DNA of 64,000 nucleotides from Pseudomonas sp. DTU12.3 (lineage in GTDB: Bacteria > Pseudomonadota > Gammaproteobacteria > Pseudomonadales > Pseudomonadaceae). The DNA lies in contig NZ_CP027218.1 in NCBI RefSeq assembly GCF_004124275.1, positions 5,353,001 through 5,417,000 on the forward strand, written 5' to 3'. The notes below the pieces were generated by a model. It had not been told where the DNA came from. It ran no database searches and worked only from the letters and a program-made list of their open reading frames with translations. Of the stretch, positions 41,533 to 48,338 are shown piece by piece. Made by a program: the position numbers and the translations under genes. Within the stretch, counting starts at the first letter, position 1. Each line of letters starts with the position of its first letter.

Positions 41533-42807
41533 ATGCAGCAAGAGTTCAACGATCCGCTCTGGCGCACGGTGCTGTCCGGCGCCCAGATGCTGTTCGTGGC
41601 TTTCGGCGCTTTGGTGCTGATGCCGCTGATCACGGGCCTGGACCCGAACGTGGCACTGTTTACCGCAGGTCTTGGGACGATTCTGTTCCAGATCGTCACC
41701 GGCCGTCAGGTGCCGGTGTTCCTCGCGTCGAGCTTCGCTTTCATCACCCCGATCATTCTCGCCAAGGGCCAGTTCGGCCTCGCCGCGACGATGGGCGGTG
41801 TGATGGCGGCCGGTTTCGTCTACACCTTCTTAGGCCTTGCCGTGAAGATCAAAGGCACCGGTTTCATCGACCGTCTGCTGCCACCGGTGGTGATTGGTCC
41901 GGTGATCATTTCCATCGGCCTGGCCATGGCGCCGATTGCCGCGAACATGGCGATGGGCAAGGCTGGCGACGGTTCGGAATTGATCCACTACCAGACCGCC
42001 ATGATGATCTCGATGCCGGCGCTGCTGACCACGTTGATCGTCGCGGTGTTCGGTAAAGGCATCTTCCGTCTGGTGCCGATCATCTCCGGTGTGCTGGTCG
42101 GTTTTGGTATGGCGTTCTATTTCGGCGTGGTCGACACCGCGAAGATTGCCGCTGCGCCATGGTTTGCGATTCCGCACTTCACCGCGCCGGAGTTCAACTG
42201 GCAGGCGATCCTGTTCATCGTTCCGGTGGCGCTGGCTCCGGCCATTGAGCACATCGGTGGCGTGATTGCCGTGGGGAGCGTGACCGGTCGTGATTACCTG
42301 AAGAAGCCGGGCCTGCATCGCACCCTGCTCGGTGACGGCATTGCCACCACCGCCGCCGGCCTGTTCGGCGGCCCGCCAAACACCACCTACGCCGAAGTGA
42401 CTGGCGCAGTGATGCTGACCAAGAACTACAACCCGAAAATCATGACCTGGGCGGCGGTCTTCGCCATCACCCTGGCGTTCATCGGCAAGTTCGGCGCACT
42501 GCTGCAAAGCATTCCGGTGCCGGTGATGGGCGGGATTCTGTGCCTGTTGTTCGGTTCGATTGCGGCGGTGGGGATGAACACCCTGATCCGTCACAAGATC
42601 GATCTGGGCGAGGCGCGCAATCTGGTGATTGTCTCGGTGACATTGGTGTTCGGCATTGGCGGTGTGCTGGTCGGCACCGGCACTGGCCCTGACGACTTCG
42701 GCCTGAAAGGCATCGCGCTGTGTGCGGTGGTGGCGATTGCGCTGAACCTGATCCTGCCGGGCAATGACGGCTGGAAGAACAAGAAGGCGGATGAGCCGCT
42801 GATCTAA
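41533..42807 (+). CDS. uraA: Uracil permease (NCS2 family)
   Basis: A 424-residue proton-coupled uracil transporter of the NCS2/UraA family with 12-14 hydrophobic helices. It shows the substrate-site segments APAIEHIGGVIAVG and GGPPNTTYAEVTGAVMLTKNYNP (family signature). The protein is full length. Translation probably couples to upp, whose stop codon is 2 bp upstream and whose 3' end supplies the AAGGACG ribosome site. A REP doublet follows instead of a terminator. Confidence 0.95.
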   Translation: MQQEFNDPLWRTVLSGAQMLFVAFGALVLMPLITGLDPNVALFTAGLGTILFQIVTGRQVPVFLASSFAFITPIILAKGQFGLAATMGGVMAAGFVYTFLGLAVKIKGTGFIDRLLPPVVIGPVIISIGLAMAPIAANMAMGKAGDGSELIHYQTAMMISMPALLTTLIVAVFGKGIFRLVPIISGVLVGFGMAFYFGVVDTAKIAAAPWFAIPHFTAPEFNWQAILFIVPVALAPAIEHIGGVIAVGSVTGRDYLKKPGLHRTLLGDGIATTAAGLFGGPPNTTYAEVTGAVMLTKNYNPKIMTWAAVFAITLAFIGKFGALLQSIPVPVMGGILCLLFGSIAAVGMNTLIRHKIDLGEARNLVIVSVTLVFGIGGVLVGTGTGPDDFGLKGIALCAVVAIALNLILPGNDGWKNKKADEPLI

Positions 42808-42839
42808 ATTTTTAGATCCTTGTTGTCTGATAGAGAGCT

Positions 42840-42903
42840 TTCGCGAGCAAGCCCGCTCCCACATTGGAATGCGTTCAAATGTGGGAGCGGGCTTGCTCGC
42901 GAA
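42840..42903. repeat. REP doublet (GTGGGAGCGGGCTTGCTCGCGAA type)
   Basis: Inverted TTCGCGAGCAAGCCCGCTCCCAC / GTGGGAGCGGGCTTGCTCGCGAA, between the convergent uraA and hemH genes. It is the same subfamily as 28830. Confidence 0.94.
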
Positions 42904-42914
42904 GCTTCTGGCTC

Positions 42915-43940
42915 TTAGAGGGCCAATGGTGCTCTTTCGCACAGGGTTGCCAACGCCTTCGCCCATTGCCGGTCGTCGTTCAGGCACGGCACCAGCACCA
43001 ACTCCTCGCCCCCCGCTTCGCGGAACTGCTCCTTGCCGCGATCGCCAATCTCTTCCAGCGTCTCGATGCAATCGGCGACAAACGCCGGGCACATCACCAG
43101 CAGCTTCTTCACGCCGCTTTTACCCAGCTCATCCAGCCGCGCTTCGGTGTACGGTTCGATCCACTTCGCCCGGCCCAGGCGCGACTGAAACGACACCGAC
43201 CACTTGCCGTCCGGCAGGCCCATGTGCTCGGCGAACAACGCCGCAGTTCGCAGGCATTGTGCGCGATAACAGGTGGCCATTACCGCCGGTGAAGCGTTCT
43301 TGCAGCAGTCGTCATTCTTGAAACAATGATTACCCGTCGGGTCGAGCTTGGTCAGGTGCCGCTCAGGCAACCCGTGGAAACTCAACAGCAGGTGATCGTA
43401 ATCCTGCTGCAAGTGAGGTCTGGCGCTTGCAACCAGCGCGTCGAGATACTCCGGCTGATCGTAGAACGGTTGCAGCACCGACAACTGCACATTGAGCTTC
43501 TTCTCGCGGATCACTCGCTTGGCTTCTTCGATCACCGTGGTCGTGGTGCTGTCGGCGAACTGTGGATACAGCGGCGCCAGCGTGATGCGCTTGTGTCCCG
43601 CGGCCACCAGCTTCAGCAAACAGGTTTCAATCGACGGCTCGCCGTAACGCATCGCCAGTTCCACCGGGCCCTGAGTCCACTGCGCGTGCATCTGCTGTTG
43701 CAGGCGACGGCTGAGGACCACCAGCGGCGAGCCCTCCTCCCACCAGATCGACGCGTAGGCGTGGGCCGACTGTTCCGGGCGTTTGATCAGGATCAGCGAC
43801 ACCAGCAGACGCCGCACCGGCCATGGCAGGTCGATCACGTACGGGTCCATCAGAAATTGATTGAGGTAGCTGCGCACATCGGCCACAGAGGTTGAGGCCG
43901 GGGAACCCAGGTTGACCAGAAGCAAGGCGTGATCGGTCAT
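42915..43940 (-). CDS. hemH: Ferrochelatase
   Basis: About 341 residues from the ATG at 43940 (MTDHALLLVNLGSPAST), with AGGACG upstream. It inserts Fe2+ into protoporphyrin IX, the last step of protoheme synthesis. Motifs include LLLVNLGSP at the start, LLSFHGLPERH with the catalytic His, and the metal-site/late region YTEARLDELGKSGVKK. Several cysteines cluster in NDDCCKNASPAVMATCYRAQC-like spacing. It is co-oriented with the TIGR01777 gene and starts 13 bp after its stop, so they form an operon. Confidence 0.95.
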   Translation of the reverse strand: MTDHALLLVNLGSPASTSVADVRSYLNQFLMDPYVIDLPWPVRRLLVSLILIKRPEQSAHAYASIWWEEGSPLVVLSRRLQQQMHAQWTQGPVELAMRYGEPSIETCLLKLVAAGHKRITLAPLYPQFADSTTTTVIEEAKRVIREKKLNVQLSVLQPFYDQPEYLDALVASARPHLQQDYDHLLLSFHGLPERHLTKLDPTGNHCFKNDDCCKNASPAVMATCYRAQCLRTAALFAEHMGLPDGKWSVSFQSRLGRAKWIEPYTEARLDELGKSGVKKLLVMCPAFVADCIETLEEIGDRGKEQFREAGGEELVLVPCLNDDRQWAKALATLCERAPLAL

Positions 43941-43953
43941 GCAACGTCCTATT

Positions 43954-44856
43954 TCAGAGGCGGCTGGAGAGATCATCCAGGGCCGCGCGTAAATCCGTGA
44001 ACTGGAAAGTGAAACCCGCTTCCAGCAAGCGTTCCGGCAAAGCCTTCTGGCCGCCGAGCAACAACAAAGACATCTCGCCGAGGCCGACCTTCAGGGCCAG
44101 GGTCGGCATCGGCATGAACGCCGGGCGGTGGAGAACGCTGCCCAGCGTCTTGGCAAATTCGCGATTGCGCACAGGTTTTGGCGCGCACGCATTATAAGGA
44201 CCACTGGCCTGATCGCGGTGCAGAAGAAAATCAATCAGGGCGATTTGATCGTTGATATGAATCCACGGCATCCACTGCCGACCATTGCCCAGAGGCCCGC
44301 CGAGCCCGAGCTTGAACGGCAGCAACAACCGCGACAAAAAACCGCCCTCGGCCGACAGCACCAGCCCGGTGCGCACCAGCACCACACGGATGCCCTGCGC
44401 TTCGGCGCGCAGCGCGGTTTCTTCCCAGGCGATGCACAACTGACTGGCGAAGTCGTCGATCACCGGCGGCGAGGCTTCCGTCAGTTCGCGCTCGCCACCA
44501 TCGCCGTACCAGCCGATCGCCGATCCGGAAATCAGCAACGCCGGTTTTTGCGCGCGGGTTTCCAGCCAGGCCAGCAAGGTTTCCGTGAGCGTGATCCGAC
44601 TGCTCCACAGCAACGCCTTGCGTCGATGGGTCCACGGCCGGTCGGCAATCGGTGCGCCAGCAAGATTGATGATCGCGTCCACGGGTTCCTCGCCGAGGTC
44701 TTCGAGACGCGCAATGCCACGCACTTGCGCACCGCAGATTTTAGCGACTTTTTCCGCTTTGCGACTCCACACGGTCAGGCGGTGCCCCTGCCCTGACCAG
44801 TGCCGGCAAAGCTGACGTCCGATCAAACCAGTACCGCCGGTCAGCAATATGTGCAT
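43954..44856 (-). CDS. TIGR01777-family SDR/epimerase-like protein (YfcH)
   Basis: A 300-residue extended SDR protein. The nucleotide-binding motif LTGGTGLIGRQL is at ~4-15 and NLAGAPIADRPWTHRRK is the family signature. SGSAIGWYGDGGE contains the active-site Tyr, and a late PLGNGRQWMPWIHINDQ segment follows. A C-terminal DUF1731-like part (KALPERLLEAGFTFQF) is complete. The activity is unknown. It is first of the pair with hemH and divergent from the renalase-like gene. Confidence 0.93.
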   Translation of the reverse strand: MHILLTGGTGLIGRQLCRHWSGQGHRLTVWSRKAEKVAKICGAQVRGIARLEDLGEEPVDAIINLAGAPIADRPWTHRRKALLWSSRITLTETLLAWLETRAQKPALLISGSAIGWYGDGGERELTEASPPVIDDFASQLCIAWEETALRAEAQGIRVVLVRTGLVLSAEGGFLSRLLLPFKLGLGGPLGNGRQWMPWIHINDQIALIDFLLHRDQASGPYNACAPKPVRNREFAKTLGSVLHRPAFMPMPTLALKVGLGEMSLLLLGGQKALPERLLEAGFTFQFTDLRAALDDLSSRL

Positions 44857-44999
44857 GACATCTTCCTCGCGTGGCGTTTTACCCTGATCACTAGTCTATT
44901 TTTATAAACAGGGATCTTTTCTAACGGGCAGGCTCTATTGTTTAACCATAGGCCAAGCTGTCAGAACGAGAACGCTAGAAGTTATACCAAAAAACAAAA

Positions 45000-45033
45000 T
45001 TGTACAGGTTTCATCCACGGCGTAGTCTGTACA
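45000..45033 (+). promoter_or_regulatory. Promoter with paired TGTACA half-sites (variant PplR-type box)
   Basis: TGTACA occurs at 45001-45006 and again at 45028-45033, 21 bp apart, within 55 bp of the renalase-like start. A -35-like TTGTAC (45000) and -10-like TAGTCT (45023), 17 bp apart, are interleaved with them. The half-sites equal those of the 46341 and 46391 boxes, but the spacing differs (21 instead of 12). Confidence 0.55.
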
Positions 45034-45053
45034 GAAAGGTAAACGAGGCCCCT

Positions 45054-46040
45054 ATGACTGTACCTATCGCAATCATCGGCACCGGCATCGCCGGGCTCTC
45101 CGCCGCCCAGGCTCTGACAGAGACCGGGCATACCGTGCAACTGTTCGATAAAAGCCGCGGCAGCGGCGGGCGCATGTCGAGCAAGCGCAGCGACGCCGGC
45201 TCGCTGGACATGGGCGCGCAATACTTCACCGCCCGTGACCGCCGCTTCGTCACTGAAGTGCAGCGCTGGCAAAGTCAGGGCTGGGTCGCCGAGTGGACGC
45301 CGCAGCTCTACACCTATCAGGGCGGGCAACTGAACCTGTCGCCGGACGAGCAGACCCGTTGGGTTGGCGCGCCGCGTATGAGCGCCATCACCCGTGGCTT
45401 GCTTGGCGGTCTGGAAGTGCACTTCGCCTGCCGCATTACTGAAGTTTTTCGCGGTGAAGAGCACTGGCATTTGCAAGACGCCGAAGGCTTCACCCACGGT
45501 CCGTTCAGTCATGTGGTAATTGCCACGCCAGCACCGCAAGCCACGGCATTGCTGGCCGCCGCACCGAAACTCGCCGGTGCCGCCGCCGGGGTGAAAATGG
45601 ATCCGACCTGGGCCGTCGCCCTCGCTTTCGATACACCACTGGACACGCCGATTGAAGGCTGCTTCGTGCAGGACAGCCCGCTCGACTGGCTCGCGCGCAA
45701 CCGCAGCAAACCCGGGCGCGACAACACGCTCGACACGTGGGTGCTACATGCCACCAGCGCGTGGAGCCGGCAACACATCGACCTGTCCAAGGAAGCGGTG
45801 ATCGAACAACTGCACGGGGCTTTCGCCGAGCTGCTGCACAGCGCCATGCCCGCCCCGACCTTCAGCCTCGCGCATCGTTGGCTCTACGCGCGGCCGGCGA
45901 TTGGCCACGAATGGGGCACGCTGGCCGATGCCGATCTGGGCTTGTATGCCTGCGGCGACTGGTGCCTGTCAGGGCGTGTCGAAGGTGCCTGGCTGAGTGG
46001 CCAGGAAGCTGCGCGACGCTTGAACGAACACCTGCAATGA
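45054..46040 (+). CDS. Renalase-like FAD-dependent oxidoreductase
   Basis: A 328-residue flavoprotein. The Rossmann motif is IAIIGTGIAGLSAAQAL (5-21), then FDKSRGSGGRMSSKR (second FAD motif) and LDMGAQYFTARD. The C-terminal FAD-contact region LYACGDWCLSGRVEGAWLSGQEAA is also present. The pattern fits the bacterial renalase group, characterised in Pseudomonas, which oxidises mis-reduced NAD(P)H isomers (2-/6-dihydro forms). This assignment is by pattern only. I chose the ATG at 45054 with GAGG upstream. The stop overlaps the next start (ATGA). Confidence 0.8.
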   Translation: MTVPIAIIGTGIAGLSAAQALTETGHTVQLFDKSRGSGGRMSSKRSDAGSLDMGAQYFTARDRRFVTEVQRWQSQGWVAEWTPQLYTYQGGQLNLSPDEQTRWVGAPRMSAITRGLLGGLEVHFACRITEVFRGEEHWHLQDAEGFTHGPFSHVVIATPAPQATALLAAAPKLAGAAAGVKMDPTWAVALAFDTPLDTPIEGCFVQDSPLDWLARNRSKPGRDNTLDTWVLHATSAWSRQHIDLSKEAVIEQLHGAFAELLHSAMPAPTFSLAHRWLYARPAIGHEWGTLADADLGLYACGDWCLSGRVEGAWLSGQEAARRLNEHLQ

Positions 46041-46255
46041 ACCGCATCAATCCGCGTAAATTGCTGCTGTCGAAATGGACAGCAGCCCACCCGCAGAATC
46101 GTGAAAAGCATTTTCTGGTCACCGAGCTGTTCCGTGATGAGGACGGCACGGTGCTGGAAGTTGAATTGCAGGCGGTGCTGACCAAGCGCGCCGAACGCCT
46201 CGATTGGCAGACTCTGCAAAACAGCACTCACTGGAAAATCGGCTGGCTCATGTAG
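46037..46255 (+). CDS. TIGR02450-family Trp-rich small protein
   Basis: A 72-residue basic protein, MNRINPRKLLLSKWTAAHPQ.., with conserved Trp residues (KWTA, LDWQTL, HWKIGWLM). It matches the TIGR02450 group of small tryptophan-rich proteins often found beside photolyase/flavoprotein genes. The function is unknown. It overlaps the renalase-like gene by 4 bp (ATGA). The stop codon TAG lies inside the left arm of the following REP (..ATGTAGGAGCTG..). Confidence 0.85.
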   Translation: MNRINPRKLLLSKWTAAHPQNREKHFLVTELFRDEDGTVLEVELQAVLTKRAERLDWQTLQNSTHWKIGWLM

Positions 46256-46333
46256 GAGCTGCCGAAGGCTGCGATCTTTTGATCCTGTTTTTAAAAACAA
46301 CATCAAAAGATCGCAGCCTTCGGCAGCCCCTAC
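46250..46333. repeat. REP doublet overlapping the end of the TIGR02450 gene
   Basis: Inverted TGTAGGAGCTGCCGAAGGCTGCGATC / GATCGCAGCCTTCGGCAGCCCCTAC, with the left arm containing the upstream gene's stop codon. The right arm ends 7 bp before the first PplR-type box. Confidence 0.93.
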
Positions 46334-46340
46334 AGAAACT

Positions 46341-46364
46341 TGTACAAACAATTTGACTTGTACA
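46341..46364 (+). promoter_or_regulatory. PplR/LitR-type operator box 1 (TGTACA-N12-TGTACA)
   Basis: TGTACA at 46341-46346 and 46359-46364 are separated by exactly 12 bp. This agrees with the direct repeat T(G/A)TACA-N12-TGTA(C/T)A described for PplR1 of P. putida. A -35 TTGACT (46353-46358) lies inside the box and a -10 TATGCT (46375-46380) follows at 16 bp, so a bound repressor would block the promoter. Confidence 0.85.
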
Positions 46365-46390
46365 CCTTTGAATCTATGCTAACCCAATGT

Positions 46391-46414
46391 TGTACAGAGA
46401 TTGCTCTCTGTACA
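46391..46414 (+). promoter_or_regulatory. PplR/LitR-type operator box 2 (TGTACA-N12-TGTACA)
   Basis: A second perfect box, TGTACA at 46391-46396 and 46409-46414 with a 12-bp spacer (itself nearly palindromic, GAGATTGCTCTC). It is 50 bp after box 1 and 20 bp before the first start codon of the operon, probably around or just downstream of the transcription start. Confidence 0.85.
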
Positions 46415-46434
46415 GGTTTAGATTCGAGGTGCTT

Positions 46435-47397
46435 ATGTCCGTCCTTTCCCCGGCCAAACCGAAAATCGCCATCAGCGCCTGCCTGTTGGGTGCCGAGGTG
46501 CGCTTCAACGGTGGGCACAAGGAATCGCGCCTGTGTAGCCGCACCCTTACTGAATATTTCGATTTCACTCCGGTCTGCCCGGAGGTCGCCATCGGCCTGG
46601 GCATTCCCCGCGAGCCGATCCGCCTCGTCGGTGATCCAGATCATCCTGAAGCCATCGGCACAGTGAATCCGGCGATCAACGTCACCCGGCCACTGGCCGA
46701 GTACGGCGAGAAAATGGCCGCCGAACTCGATGACATCTGCGGCTACATCTTCATGCAGCAATCGCCGTCCTGCGGCCTCGAACGGGTCAAGGTCTACCAC
46801 GCCAACGGCGCTCCGGTGAATGGTGGTGGACGCGGCATCTACGCCCAGTCCTTTTGCGCGCAACACCCGGACCTGCCGGTGGAAGAAGCCGGGCGTCTCA
46901 ACGATCCGGTACTGCGCGAAAACTTCATCACCCGCGTGTTCGCCTACAGCGCCTGGCAGCAAGTGCTCGGCGAAGGCCTGAGCCGTCGCGCGCTGACCGA
47001 ATTCCACTCCCGCTACAAATACCTGCTGATGGCCCACAACCCGCTGCAATACAAAGCGCTGGGCAAACTGCTGGGCAACATGGCGCACACCGATCCCGCC
47101 GAACTCGGCCCGCGCTACTTCAGCGAACTGATGGCGGCGCTGAAAAAATGCGCCACGCGCGGCACGCACTGCAACGTGTTGCTGCACATCAGCGGATATC
47201 TGAAACAGGTCATCAGCGCCGCAGACAAACAGGAAATGGTTCACGTCATCGACCAGTACCGTCAGGGCATCGTGCCGCTGGTGGTGCCGTTGACGCTGCT
47301 CAAGCATCACTTCCGCCAACATCCCGATCCGTATATCGCGCAACAGGTTTACCTGCAACCGCACCCGGAAAACCTCAGCCTGCGAAACGCCATCTGA
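46435..47397 (+). CDS. DUF523 and DUF1722 two-domain protein (YbgA-like)
   Basis: A 320-residue protein. The N-terminal DUF523 domain (~6-150) has CLLGAEVRFNGGHK, FTPVCPEVAIGLGIPREPIRL and QQSPSCGLERVKVY, with three conserved Cys that could bind a metal or cluster. The C-terminal DUF1722 domain (~195-305) has FHSRYKYLLMAHNP and LKHHFRQHP. The biochemical role is unknown, but the family often neighbours photolyase and MerR regulators. The ATG at 46435 has GAGG 6 bp upstream; the frame upstream runs through operator box 2 and is rejected. It is the first gene of the light-type operon and overlaps the next by 1 bp (TGATG). Confidence 0.9.
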   Translation: MSVLSPAKPKIAISACLLGAEVRFNGGHKESRLCSRTLTEYFDFTPVCPEVAIGLGIPREPIRLVGDPDHPEAIGTVNPAINVTRPLAEYGEKMAAELDDICGYIFMQQSPSCGLERVKVYHANGAPVNGGGRGIYAQSFCAQHPDLPVEEAGRLNDPVLRENFITRVFAYSAWQQVLGEGLSRRALTEFHSRYKYLLMAHNPLQYKALGKLLGNMAHTDPAELGPRYFSELMAALKKCATRGTHCNVLLHISGYLKQVISAADKQEMVHVIDQYRQGIVPLVVPLTLLKHHFRQHPDPYIAQQVYLQPHPENLSLRNAI

Positions 47398-48338
47398 TGA
47401 ACGACAAACCCGACTCCAGCGCCCAGGAAGACCTCGGTGCCGACTTCAAGAAAGCCCTCGACGAAGGCTGGCTGCCGATCCGCGAAGTCGCGCGGCAAAC
47501 CGGCGTCAACGCGATCACATTGCGTGCGTGGGAGCGCCGTTACGGGCTAATCGTGCCGCAACGCACGCCCAAGGGCCATCGACTCTACAGCGCCGAACAT
47601 GTGCAACGGGTTCTGGCGATCCTGACCTGGCTCAACCGTGGCGTCGCGGTCAGCCAGGTCAAGCCGCTGCTCGACACCCCGCAGGCTTTCAGCGAATCGG
47701 TGGAAAACGATTGGCAACGCCTGCGCCAGACCTTGCTGGCGGCCGTCACTCAACTCAATGAACGTGCGCTCGACGACAGCGTCAATCAGGCCATGGCGCT
47801 CTACCCGCCGCGCACCCTGTGTGAACAATTGCTGATGCCGCTGCTCGCTGATCTCGAACAGCGCTGGCAGGGCCAGTTCGGTGCGCAAATGGAACGCACG
47901 TTCTTTTTTTCCTGGTTACGCAGCAAATTCGGCGCCCGCATCTACCATAACAATCGTCAGTTACACACCGCGCCCTGGCTGTTGATCAATCAATCCGACC
48001 TGCCACTGGAACCTCATCTGTGGCTGTGCGCGTGGCTGATCAGCAGCGCCGATTGCCCGGTGCAAGTGTTTGACTGGCCTATACCGGCCGGTGAATTGGC
48101 GCTGACCGTCGAACACCTGCAAGCCCGTGGCGTACTGCTGTATTCCAGCAAAGCCATGAACCTTGCGCACTTGCCCAAGCTACTGAATGGAGTCAGTTGC
48201 ACAAAAATGCTGGTCGGACCAACGGTATGCATCCACCACGCCGAGTTGTCCGTAAGAACTTCCGAGATCGCTGATTTGTACCTGGCTGAAGATCCGCTTT
48301 CGGCGCACCAGGCACTTGTTCAGCGTGGGCTGATTTAA
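47397..48338 (+). CDS. MerR-family LitR/PplR1-type (class II) light-response regulator
   Basis: A 313-residue regulator. The N-terminal MerR winged helix-turn-helix (~22-92) has PIREVARQTGVNAITLRAWERRYGLIVPQRTPKGHRLY, close to CarH/LitR proteins. The C-terminal ~210 residues correspond in layout to the CarH four-helix bundle plus Rossmann-like domain. They lack the cobalamin-binding E/DxH signature, which marks the B12-independent class II. P. putida PplR1 is such a protein; it binds TGTACA-N12-TGTACA boxes and acts with blue-light LOV proteins. Two such boxes stand upstream of this operon, so autoregulation is likely. It overlaps phrB (TAATG). Confidence 0.88.
   Translation: MNDKPDSSAQEDLGADFKKALDEGWLPIREVARQTGVNAITLRAWERRYGLIVPQRTPKGHRLYSAEHVQRVLAILTWLNRGVAVSQVKPLLDTPQAFSESVENDWQRLRQTLLAAVTQLNERALDDSVNQAMALYPPRTLCEQLLMPLLADLEQRWQGQFGAQMERTFFFSWLRSKFGARIYHNNRQLHTAPWLLINQSDLPLEPHLWLCAWLISSADCPVQVFDWPIPAGELALTVEHLQARGVLLYSSKAMNLAHLPKLLNGVSCTKMLVGPTVCIHHAELSVRTSEIADLYLAEDPLSAHQALVQRGLI

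Noticed and set aside
46387..46434. N-terminal extension of the DUF523/DUF1722 protein
   Set aside because: The 16 extra codons would be encoded by operator box 2 (TGTACA-N12-TGTACA), and the DUF523 start SVLSPAKPKIAIS fits the ATG at 46435 with GAGG upstream.
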